From the NCBI GenBank assembly GCA_029891385.1, contig CM057227.1:97035818-97099817 (forward strand): a stretch of DNA of 64,000 nucleotides, read 5' to 3'. Below the pieces are notes generated by a model. The model searched no databases, was not told the DNA's origin, and saw nothing but the letters and a program-made list of their open reading frames with translations. Position numbers and translations under genes: made by a program. This document shows, in pieces, positions 46,757-57,800 of this stretch. How positions within the stretch are numbered: the first letter of the stretch is position 1; the number at the start of each line of letters is the position of its first letter. The DNA comes from Erythroxylum novogranatense. Its lineage: Eukaryota > Streptophyta > Magnoliopsida > Malpighiales > Erythroxylaceae.

Positions 46757-48703
46757 TGTTGCATAAAACAGTAACACATGATGAAAGAAGAGTTTTAAAG
46801 TCTAGATATCATTCTTCAACTACAATTTTATTGAAGTTTGATTTTTATGATTAGTTGGGAGTATTATTGGTATATATATCAATCTATACTCAATCTTTTA
46901 AGCTTTTTTAGAGCTAGAAGAGAGTTTACTTATGATTGTTTTGTGAAGTGTTCTTAAGTTAGAGTCAATATCTCAAAACCTTAAACTCTTATATCTTACT
47001 ATTTTTTATTTATTAAATTTACTGTCGATTAGTCCCATAGTTTTTCCAAGTTAAAGTTGTGTGTCCAATTTGTCTTTTATGATTTATATTGTTTGAGCGT
47101 TTCATTATTGGTTGAGTGATTTCATTGATCTTATGAGCGTCTTTACTTATAGTTTAACAACACGTGTCAAAGTCATAAGTATGGAGAGTGGTAATAATTC
47201 TTGGGTGAAGTTAACGTTGACTAACTACTCACTATAGAGACCTATGACGAAAGATCTCCTGTATTTCAAAGATTTTATGATCTAATCAATGTGAAAAAAA
47301 GTATAAAAGATGATGTCCATTCTAAGTCAAAGAAGATGGCAGAAAAATAGTGGGAAAAGATGAAGTAAAAAACCTTATGAACTATCAGATAGTAGATTGA
47401 TATCAGTATATTTAACCATGCATCCTAAAAGATGAATATTTGGAAGTTATGGAAGAAATTGACCGATCTTTATGAGAGGAAGAGTGCTCATAACAAGGCA
47501 TCCTTAATTAAAAGGCCTATAAACATAAAGTTGAAGACTAAAATTAACTTCGAAACATCTCATAAATTTTTACGATATCATCAACAAGCTGGCCACCGTG
47601 AAGATCATCCTTAATAATAAGCTATAAGCTTTGTTCCTATTTAGTTCCTTGTTAGATAGTTTGAAAACTTTGGTTATGACTATTAGCAACTCCACCTTGG
47701 ATGGTGTGCTTTCTTTGGATGTGATTAAAAATATCACGTTTAATGAAGAGATTAGGAGGAAGGAGATTAGTGTCAATAATGTACAGGCTCTTTTGGTAGT
47801 AAATAGAGAAACAAGCAATAGTAGAGGTTCTAAAGGACAGGGCAAGCCTAAGGACATGTGTAAGTTTAGAGATTGCAAGGAGGCTCGGACATGCCACTAT
47901 GGCTCCAAATTTGGTCATATAAAGAAATTTTGCTATTAGTGGAAGAGAGTCTAGAAAAAGCAAGATAGCAAGAAAGATGGAGATGATAATAACACTACGT
48001 AACATCCATAAGCACAAATGATGAGTTGTCGATGATTTATACAAATAGTGAGTGTCTCCCCATTAGTCACTCAAAATTTAAATGGCTTGTTGAATGATCC
48101 CACATCCAAATTATCTTTTAACACTACTCCCAACTAATCCTAAAAATCAGACTTTAAGAAAACTGTGGTTGAAGAATGGTATTTGGACTAAAAAACTCCA
48201 ATTTGTACACAATCCCGAAAGCTTTTTAGAGCTAGAAAACAATTTAGACATGGTTAAAAACTTATCTTCTCAATATATAAAGGTTTTGATAAGAGACATA
48301 AACATATGATGAAATAAGAGTTTTATAGTTCAAATAGCATTCTTTAACTATAATTTTATTAAAGTTTGATTTGTAGGATTAGTTGGGAGTAGTGCTAGTG
48401 TGTGTGTGTGTGTGTGCCAAGTTGTACTTAACCCCATAATTTTTTTAGAGCTAGAAGATATCTTAATTGCAGTTGTTTATGAGGTGCTCTTGAGTTAAAG
48501 TTAATAGCTCGAAACCTTAAATGCTTGTATCTTGTTATTTTAATTTTGTAAATTTATTGTCAATATGTCTACAATTTTCCATGTTAAAATTATATGTCCA
48601 ACCTATTGTTCAATCATCTTATATTTTTTTAGTGATTTTTTATTGGTTGAGTGATTTCGTTGATCCTGTGAGTATTATTGTTTGGAGTCCAATATGTAAA
48701 ACA
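46757..48703 (+). mobile_element. Small decayed Copia element with two LTRs
   Basis: Two related segments, about 46757-47162 and 48287-48703, share blocks in the same order: ATGATGAAA.AAGAGTTTTA, GATTAGTTGGGAGTA, TTTTTTAGAGCTAGAAGA, and TATTGGTTGAGTGATTTC near the end. They are read as the 5' and 3' LTRs. A decayed primer-binding site (CGTGTCAAAGTC at about 47163-47174) follows the left one. The interior (about 1.1 kb) holds only a gag relic, so pol is gone. Flanks ATAGA (46752-46756) and ATATA (48704-48708) match at four of five bases. The exact LTR ends are uncertain. Confidence 0.7.
47181..47990 (+). pseudogene. Copia gag relic of the small element
   Basis: It starts MESGNNSWVKLTLTNYSL at 47181, then a TAG, then RPMTKDLLYFKD, the usual opening of a Copia gag with an 'L.G.NY..W....D+L...+LW' pattern. 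Downstream a frame at 47631-47939 carries an LSLDVIKN-type gag segment. A zinc knuckle at about 47895-47937 reads CHYGSKFGHIKKFC, its second Cys changed to Gly. The frame is broken repeatedly. No protease follows. Confidence 0.7.
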
Positions 48704-50273
48704 ATATAATTTAAGAAATAAAATATATGTAATCATACATCTCTATATGTCATCCCCACATTCATTGGACCACAAGTGTCCAAATGAATTAACTAGATTG
48801 GATTAAAAAACCATTTTTTCTTTTCAATGACTTTCTCTCCATTTTATCAATTAGACAACTTTTATAAAAGGTATTTACACTTTTTATTTTAACCAAAGTA
48901 ATATTATATAATATGCTATAAAATTGCATTATGCTTTAAATTACTAGATGATATAAATAAGGAACAACTTATATTACTATTTTTATAAACAATATGTAGT
49001 ATAATAAAACTATCCAATATAAATCTACGACAAAAAATATATATAATACCATTCCACTAACGTGGAAGTTTACATTAAATCCAAGTTTAATTGTAATCAA
49101 CAAAAAAAAAGATTTTATCAAATTTTTGGAGCAAATAACATTTCATGTAAGATTAAGGGTTGGCTCCCACCTATGTCTAGCTTACATATGAAAATCCCTT
49201 GTATAACAACTCTCAAGTTATCTCCTACATAATTATATCATATTATACGTGTAATTTTCTAAAATTGTATGAAGGCATCCTTATCCTTCATTACACGGCT
49301 CGTTGCTCCTAAGTCTACAATATAAAGAGGATGGGATTTGATTAGAAACTAGAATAAAATACATAATACAACAAATGTATGTGACATAAGGTTGATACTT
49401 TTTTAGGCTCGTTATAATCATGACTAAAGTGTCCTTTATTGTCATAATTGTATCACTTCACTCTTTTCATGTTTTTCTTATTAAAAGGATGATTTCCTTC
49501 ACTTCACTCTATTCATGATTTCTTATTAAAAGGATGTTTTCCTTTCTCATGTTGTTTCACTTGGTCTTTATAGAGTCTTAAGCAATGTGGTTATTTTTCT
49601 TACCTCTTTTCCTTCCATAATGCTCTTACTCTTTCAATTCATAGCTCCAAGTGAGTTAGAACTAATTACATATTCCTTAACTGTCATCTTAGAAGCTCTA
49701 AAAAGCATTTATCTTAGTATAAGACGCCTTTTAGCATCTTCCATCGTCTTAATGTTCTTATTATAAGTTAACAACATTTTCATATTCTTGTAAATAATAG
49801 TTTGCACTTGTTACTCGTTAGATAACTTATTAACTACATTTTATAACTCACTTATCATGTTTCACATATGTCCTTAAATGCTTTTGCTTGTTTGATCAGG
49901 TTTCTTCTTACACATATCAAATTTGATAGTAAGTAACCTTATTTTAGTCAATGAGGTACCTCTAAAATGAGCACCCAAAACGGATCACATATTCTTAATA
50001 GTTTTGTGCTTTTTGAATTCACATATAATATCATTGTCCAAACTATTCAAGAATGTAATGCAGGTCAATGAGTTCTTCTTTTTTCACATCTCATATGCAT
50101 CATGGTCTTTTCTGTGTTAGGTTGTATTTCCATCCTAAAAAATATCTATGGTTATATCCAATTATTTTAGAGTCTCTTCCTGTTTCATCACATATTGAAT
50201 TTTCATAATTGTCACTATTTAACTTCTCACCTTTGTTGAGTTCAACAATAATGTTCTTTAGTATAGTAGCCAT
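48704..50273 (-). pseudogene. Old Copia relic (gag, protease, integrase start), half B
   Basis: On the minus strand an ATG at 50273 opens a gag-like text (MATILKNIIVELNKGEKLN), followed by blocks readable across frames. The zinc knuckle at about 49440-49393 reads YNYDNKGHFSHDY, all three Cys codons having become Tyr. The protease site near 49325-49270 reads IVDLGATSRVMKDKDAF (DSGAT to DLGAT). The integrase start near 48793-48747 reads LIHLDTCGPMNVGMTYR. It breaks off at the small Copia element. The order and strand fit half A at 19000-21730. Confidence 0.75.
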
Positions 50274-50334
50274 ATTTGAAACTTTAAGTCTCTACATTAA
50301 GAAAGAAAATATCATGCATGCATATTAATATCAT

Positions 50335-50525
50335 CATCATCATACCCCGAAGTCCCACAGTCAAACGAGGTCTAGGGAGGTCTAATAATACGCAACCTTA
50401 CCCCTACATAGTAGAGAGACTGTTTTCGTAGACCCATATGCTGATGTGACAAGATAATAATGGAAAAAAATTCTTACGCCCCTACAAAGACTTATCTTCT
50501 CGTTGCTAGTTGCATTAGGAATCTA
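50335..50525 (-). mobile_element. SINE-like element with (ATG)n tail and 14-bp target duplication
   Basis: CATATTAATATCAT occurs at 50321-50334 and again at 50526-50539, flanking a roughly 190-bp unit. The unit contains TACGCAACCTTACCCCTAC and GAGAGACTGTTTTCGTAGACC, words seen in the 3' part of Au/TS-type plant SINEs on the opposite strand. A TCATCATCAT run at the left end would be the 3' tail, which puts the element on the minus strand. The family is not fixed. Confidence 0.6.
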
Positions 50526-50539
50526 CATATTAATATCAT

Positions 50540-50801
50540 ATCATGCATATATATGTTGAATAATCAATTTTATCGAAAAATCATAAAAATTCTTAGTCAT
50601 CATAAATATAAAAGTTAAATACTAATACAATACTTAAGTTTAATCTTATGTATAATATATGTAACACAAATAATAGGATGATCAAATATCGAGCTTATGC
50701 ATAGATAATGCAACATAGTTCACATAATTCATTACAATATAGTTAACTATATAAACTATATACATAACAAACCCCCTATACGGAATATAGTTAACTAATT
50801 C
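50540..50801. other. Short AT-rich stretch without gene
   Basis: No gene seen. AATATAGTTAACTA occurs twice (about 50739 and 50784). Confidence 0.4.
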
Positions 50802-53800
50802 TGTAACATCCCATTACTAGTGGGAAGGGTAGGATGGTAAATGGGAGTGATTAATGAGAGTTAGAGATGCACTTTCATGTTTATGCATGATATGCCTTAC
50901 ACTTATACATGAATAGTGGATTTATTTGCACATGAAAATAATTGTACATGCATTCATGAATAATTCCGGGTATGATTGGATTGACCTATGAATTTTTTTG
51001 AGTTATGGATGTTTTACATTGAAAATACTAGTGATTGGTGGAAATATTGTATTTATATATGTTGGTGAAGTTATGGAGTATTGAGAAAGATATATATAAT
51101 AGGAAACAATAAATAATTAAAAGAAGCTTTGGAGATAGTTGGATTGTAAAGATGACAGCCAAGGAAGTTAGTTCAAAAGAAACTAAGTTGGAACTTCGGT
51201 ATTGGGTAAGTGACAAGTGTCACTTAGGCCTTGTACTCTAGCTAGGAGTAGGTTACTATTCTTTGAGAATTGACAGGTTAAGGCTTGTCCAATTCCTTTC
51301 TTTGTTGTCACCTTTCTAAAACTTCTCTTTTTGAAACACAGAGTTTTCCATCAAAATGTCTTCTAAGAGACTTCTGTGCTTTTCCTTTCTTTCACCAAAA
51401 TTACTTTGCCATTTGTGTCCTCTGCCCTGAGAAAAACTAGAAGCTGGTCATTGTACTTAGTGAAGCACAAAAATTTTATGGAGATTAGGGCTTGAAGATT
51501 TTGGAGTTTTTAGCAGGTAAGTGGTGGAGAAATCCCTTACAGTTAGGGATTTGTGAAATAAAGTTGATAAATTACTGTCATCTGCATGGAAAGTGTAATT
51601 TATGTGTTTGTTCATAAATACAGGATAGTTAGGGAGAAATAAATTCAGTTATATTGTTAAATTAGTTTTTGAGAAAACTTTTGGTGTTTTGGTGACGTAA
51701 AGTATTGAAAGTTAGAAAATCTGGAAATTTCTCACTAAATATGCTTCAGTATTTTAGCCACAAATTTTTCTCTAGTAATTCAAACGAAATGGTTCTTAAT
51801 TTGGACTAAACTAGGAATGTATGACTACAATTCGTATGAAGACATCGAATTTCATTTATGTCTCTAAGAGTCTCAAAAGCTGTCACGAAGTTGAGAACTG
51901 GGTGCAGGACGTTGAGAGTTGAGCAAAAAAATTCATGTTCCAACTTCAGGAAGAAATCTAGACCTAATTTAGTTAGATTCTAGTAAAGTTTTCTTCTAAA
52001 AAGTTGTAGATATTTCTTTTAGCTTTCTAACGGTATATAGCATGAAAATTTTGGATATCGGAGTCAAAAGTTATGATCTTTGTAAGTGGATATATTCTGG
52101 CGATGAAAATAAGACGATAGAAGTAAGACGATGAAAAGAAGACGATAGAATAAGACGATGAAAATAAGACGATAAAAGTAAGACGATAAAAATAAGATGA
52201 TAGAAGTAAGACGATGAAAATAAGATGATAGAAGTAAGACGATGAAAATAAGACGATAGAAGTAAGATGATGGAAATAAGACGATACAAAAGTAAGACGA
52301 TTAAGGATAAAAACAGGTTGGAGTCTTTTGGTCATAACTTCTTTTCTAGACCTCCAAATGACCTGATTTTTTAAGCATTGGATTCCTAACACATTTCTTT
52401 ATCTCTCTAAAAAATTTTATGGTTTTTTGGTATTAAATTGAAGATGATTTATTGAATCAAAATAAGGGTATCGATGGAAGGAGCTTGAATTAGATATTTT
52501 ACTGAACATGTTTCAGTATTTCAATGATATCTTGGTCTATAGGATTCCAATTGAGGTGATTCTTGATTTGTAGTAAACTAGAGTAATAGATCTACAAATC
52601 ATATGAAGAAGCTGAATCTTGATCCAGTCTCTAAAGTGTTCAATTTCTGAATAGAAGTTGGGTATAGTACACTATTTTGGAGAGGAACAGTCCGAAAATG
52701 TTTGAGGCATATCTTCCAAATTACTGAATTAGATTGAGTGATTTTGATGTCAATGGAAAGATGAAAGATAGAGGAACACTTTTCTAGAAGAGATTGAGCT
52801 CAAATTTCACAAGTTTTGCCTCCTGATTGAATGTGAACAGTAAACCCGAAAGGGTGTTTCTGAAAGTCTGAAAGTAAGTCAGTGACAAATGAATTGTGTT
52901 TTCAACGGTTCTAATGAGGCATAAACCCAAGTGTGAGTTATGCGTAAATGAATTTGGTATGGGGATAGTGTTGAGAAGTATTAAGGAGCGATACCTGAGA
53001 CTTATCATGAACATGCATTGTACATAATTCATTTCATACAGGTGCATTATTGAATATTTTAATGGTGCAAATTGTGATGTCGTGTATGCTATGTGTTATA
53101 GAGGAACAACTGGAATGCCAACTTCCAGACTTTGCCAGATCTTTCAGGCATTAACTTCGGGAGCAACATGTGAGTAACCTAGACGGTCTCACTCAATTAA
53201 TTATCTGCTTAGAATATGTTTTGAATGAGTTATTTAAGTACTCCAAACATGCGAAAATTGTGAATGTGCATATGAATGCAAAAGCGTGCTCAGCATTTCT
53301 GCTGAATACCGAACTAAGGTCCGATGATGAATGTGATCAAAATGTGAATGTGCATCCATGTAATTGACTGAGGCTATGTTATGTGAAACATTCATTACAT
53401 GAATGCATGTAAGATAAAGGAAGTTATGACCGGAGTTGCCAGGATAAAGAGCTTAAAGCTCAGAATGTGAATAGAGCCTCGGGCTCGAGTGCGACTGTCC
53501 CCGATATCTACTAAGGGATATGAGACGTTATACAACAAAGCTCGACATCCATGAAGGGATGAGTTGGAAAAAGGCACTCGGTCATAACGACAATAAAAAA
53601 ATGAAAGTGAGTCTCACGTGCATTGCCAATTATAATTGATGTGTGTTTTGTATGAACAATGTGATACATTGTGAATATGCAATGAAGTGAATATTATGTT
53701 ATGTGCAATGATGTGATGCATGAATTGAGTGAACCATTAATGATAGTTACTTTATTGAGTTCACAAAACTCACCAAAATTGCAACGTTGTCTTTTCAGGA

Positions 53801-54075
53801 CCGAGAGACAACTCTAGCTACTACAGAGGCTCTACTAGCCGGGTATATTACGATTGGAGATAGAGGTCATGACTCAAAGGTCAGTCAGCTGGAGTTTTTT
53901 TAGGTGGTTTAGATAATTTTGATACACTTTCCTCATTCATGTAGCACTATTGTATTAGGTTTTTGATGATATATATATGAAAAATGTTGAAAGATAATGT
54001 AGATTTCGATTTTGTGAAATGTAATGAGTTTTCCATATGTACATCATCAAAATGTAACGAGGACAGGTACATACA
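50802..54075 (+). mobile_element. Large Gypsy LTR (Tekay/Del-like), probably solo
   Basis: It starts TGTAACATCCCATTACTAG and follows the LTR at 4951-7730 in its block order: a GAGGAACAACTGGAATGCC region at 53101, a GTGAGTAACCTAGACGG region at 53168, TTCACAAAACTCACC at 53760, and a final CCATATGTACATCATCAAAA block. No internal region is attached on either side, so a solo LTR is likely. The right end is blurred by a duplicated TGTAAYGAGGACARGTACATAC segment (54054-54110). AATTC (50797-50801) against AATTT (54076-54080) is a possible target duplication, matching at four of five bases. Confidence 0.65.
52101..52302. repeat. 14-bp minisatellite in Gypsy LTR
   Basis: About 14 units of AATAAGACGATGAA or AGTAAGACGATAGA, often alternating as a 28-bp dimer. 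The frames read through it on the minus strand (52027-52392, 52071-52289) are repeat translations with runs of SSYFYRL and are not proteins. Confidence 0.9.
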
Positions 54076-54110
54076 AATTTTCAAAATGTAATGAGGACAA
54101 GTACATACAA

Positions 54111-54610
54111 AATTTGGGTGTCCTCTTTGTAACGATCATTTTCCTAAAAAACAAGTATTTCAAGAATAAAAATATTGTCATAAAACTCAAAAATCATATA
54201 TTAAATAAAATTTTATTTGACTGATACGGTAATCTATTCATAAACATTATTATATAAAATTCAGGTCATTTACTTATAGTAATAACTTTATTATTGAACC
54301 AATTAAATTAGTAATTATTACTTCATTTTAACTAAGGACCTATTTTTACTTTATTAATCTTGTTCTAATTAAGAAAATTTTAGAATTGATTTACAATATA
54401 ACACTATCCTAAATTTTAATTTAGATAAGGGTATTTAAACTATAATTAATAAATTATAATTTTACTACTACAAATTGGATTAGTTATTTGAAATCACACA
54501 TAATTAAATATGCATTATTGAGATCAAATCTCTATATTTTTTACCCACTAAAGAACTTGACTCTTACAGAATCTTCTCTCTTTGTCAACTTATTAATCCT
54601 TTAAGATTAT
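54111..54610. other. AT-rich stretch left of the SUMO-protease gene
   Basis: No gene supported. A TGTAACGATCATTTTCC start at about 54130 looks like the beginning of another LTR type, but no end, partner or duplication was found. Confidence 0.4.
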
Positions 54611-54614
54611 ATCT

Positions 54615-54621
54615 TATATAT
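54615..54621 (+). promoter_or_regulatory. Possible TATA box of the SUMO-protease gene
   Basis: TATATAT lies about 205 bp upstream of the chosen ATG, which would leave a 5' leader of roughly 170 bp. The surrounding DNA is AT-rich, so this is only a candidate. Confidence 0.3.
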
Positions 54622-54824
54622 GAAAATTATAAAAATTAGTTGTCTTTGACAACTAGGAAGTTACCAAACGCGTGTGCGGGAGCAAATTGACAATTGTTTC
54701 AGAAACTTCCCACACACACCAACCAGAGCGTAGTCGCACTCTTCGCAAACCTTCCACTATAAGGTTCCATCATGATAATAATACTACGTCTACAAAAACC
54801 ATTGTCGTTTTGAATTTCGTTGTG

Positions 54825-57800
54825 ATGAAACGGCAACCGTGTGCGGTGACGAGTCCCAAGAATCGGTTTAGCGTATTCGAATTCGGCGAGGAGGACGAGC
54901 GGGTGGAGAGAACCTCCGGGAATTTACTAGGAAGGTTGGGACAATCTAGGAGGAGAAAGCACTCACGTTCTTCTCCTTCCACGAAGTACAAGTCACTTGC
55001 ATGCTGTGAGTTTTTTTTACTCTTTTTCTCTTAAGTCTGTCGCTTTTATGAATTTTAAACGTTTGTATATTCTGTTTGGTTGGTGGGAATGTGCGGGAAA
55101 ATGAAAAGCGGACGACTTGAAACTTCTTTCTTGTCGAATACGTCAGCGTTTTTGTGCATCACAACTATGGTCTAGTGCTGCTTTGTTGTTACGATCTTCA
55201 TTGAATGATGTAAAGTTGGTTTTTGTAGGACGACGAATTCGGAGAAATGTAAATGTATGAAAAAATTTGGATTTTGATGATGTTGCTGTTTCGACTGATC
55301 ATCGCTTAATCCCCATTATTGTTGTTTTCGCTTTTCTCTCCTACAAATTCATTTATTTTTGGAGTACTTTTATCTAAAAGCAGTAACAGGGACTCTAAAA
55401 GAGAAAAATAGGAAAGGGACTGTTGATGTTGGCAATGCACCAGTTGAGATTAATATTGATGGTAAAGATCATAAGCTCCCATATGTTTTTGGTTTCTTTT
55501 CATAGACCTTGTACTGGGTTTAAACTCTTTGTTTCTATTATTCACTTAGTTGTTAATTAGTCTTTGTTCTTTAACAACAGGTGGGTCCAAATTTCAGTCC
55601 GACAGCATTTGCAACAAGCTAGTGGACATTGATGGTGATAGTAGAGGAAATGGTATCATACATCCTACAAGATCTCTTATAAAAAGTAGTCCTTTTGAAG
55701 AGGATGCTGTTGGTGTTGGGATTTCTCAAGCGGATACCCTTGTGCTTTCAAACTCTTCATATTTTAAGGTTTGTCAGTGTTTAATTTAAGTTTTGTCGGA
55801 CATTTGAATAAAAGTCTGACATGGAACATTACGTTTGTGCTGAACTTATCATAAGGGAATTACACGAGGAAGCAGATTAATATGTTGTTGGATGAAGTTA
55901 CCAACTTAAAATTTGTGCAGAGTGAGCAAGTTGGAAAGATTTCAGAGGATGATGGACAGATCAAACTCAATTTATTAACTTCTGTCTCAACTGCCCTAGT
56001 AAATAAAGGTCCTGCTTTTGCTATCGGATTAAAAGAGTTGCTTTACTTTCTTCTGCTTTCATTTAGTTACTTAACTTTATTGTCTTTTCTCTTTTCAGTT
56101 AATTCACAACAAAAAGTTGTGAAGCATGGTTCCCTGAGACTTGAACTTGTGAGTGCTATAAGAATCAGCATCGATCTTCTCGTTGTGTGATTAAAGATGC
56201 AATTTATGAGTGGAAGTGTTTTTCTTTAAGTCATTTGCTGAGATCAAAAGGATTCTAAAATGGATATAAATCATCTGTATGGAAAAGAAAATGAAAATGT
56301 GTCAGAGTGAATTCAAACAGTTTATCACATTGGATTGAATTGAGCTAGACAATAAAGTCATTTTTCACTTAATCAGTTTTGATGATTCGTTTAGGTGATT
56401 GGACTTAACTATTTTGCACTAAGTTAAGTGTGGTCCTTTATCGTCGTTCCCTTTCCCTTATCTACATCATCAGATTTTCTCTTTAGTTTTAATAATTAAA
56501 ATGTATAACATTTGCTTTATTTGACAATTTTTCAGGATCCGTTGATCAAGGAAGTTTTTATATTCCCAGATTTTTTCTTATTTGGGGACTTGTATTGTAC
56601 AGAGTCCCGCTTAATTTTTTCCGAGAGCTGCATCAGAGTTGAGGCTTCAACTGTAAATGGCACTAAGGGAAAATTTAATGCTAGGTGGCCTATTATTGAT
56701 ATTATTAAAGTTGAGTCTCAATGGTGTAGGAGGGTGAGATATGCTACTTTCTCTTTTCTCCTACATACACTGCTTTCATTTTTCTTTTATTCTCTTTTCT
56801 TCTACATACACTGCTTTCATTTTTCTTTTACATACATGCTAGGATGGGTAGCTTAAGTTTCTTTGATTTCTGAATGTAGGTTGAGACTGCTATTGTTAAT
56901 CTTCATCTTAAATCAAAGGTTTCTCAAGGAGTTGGATATGAAAATGAAACTTCAGGTTTGTAGTTCCATTAAATTCAAGGGTCTGTTTATGTTGAATGTT
57001 ATGATGAATTCAGCATTTTATGGACCAGCACCAGCACTATGCCTTCTGATCCTATTCGTGAACTCTGGTGTAATCTTGCTGCACCTTGCTGTATGGAAAC
57101 AATGCCAAATAATGCCTTAGTTTTGGATACGTGGCTAACATACTCTGTATGTATATTATCGTAACAAGCAAATGGATTTAAGGTCTAATTTTCTGCCCTT
57201 AACTTTTGACATTCATTTCCCATTGCCTCCCAAGTGTTCTACCATCATACAAAGAGATCTCTTCATTATGAATTTATGATAAATATAATTTCAGAAATCA
57301 ATTTGAAAAAATTTCAGATTGCATTGCCAATTTTCTGTAATAGGTTGTCTTTGTAAAATGTCCAAATTGATGATTCGTCTCCAGGACAACAGTTGTGAGA
57401 AAGAACATTGGTAAAATGGGTATTATTTGCATGTAAAAATCGATGTAATGATGAAAAACTAGTTTAATTTCTCTTAATAATGGCGTTTCATCTTTCATCT
57501 GTATTATTGATCTTAAGATATTGCACTTTGCTGTTAATGTTTATTGTTTTGTTTGGTATATCTGGTTACTTTAAGCATCACTGTCTTTCTCTAAAGAGGT
57601 TAAAATATCAAAAAGCTTGTTTGACCAATGTGAGGATGTATCCTACTTTGTCTTTTGTAAATGAGTTACAGTTTCTTATTTTGTTAAATATCTTGTGCCA
57701 AAAATTAAAATCTTGGAATTTCTCATTGTCAGGGTTAACTTTTGATCACAACTCTACATGTATCAATAAGTTGCAGTTCTCGATTTGTGATCCTGATTGG

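Noticed and set aside
52027..52392. Minus-strand frames (121 and 72 residues) rich in SSYFYRL.
   Set aside because: Direct translation of the 14-bp minisatellite.
54130..54550. Possible start of a further LTR (TGTAACGATCATTTTCC).
   Set aside because: No end, partner or duplication found; only the start resembles a known LTR type.
55882..56190. 102-residue frame starting at 55882 with a hydrophobic middle.
   Set aside because: It covers exons 4 and 5 plus the unspliced intron between them. The hydrophobic part is intron.
56863..57120. 85-residue frame with hydrophobic segments, considered as an extra exon.
   Set aside because: It reads through exon 7 in another frame and then through intron. 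Exons 7 and 8 join in phase without it.
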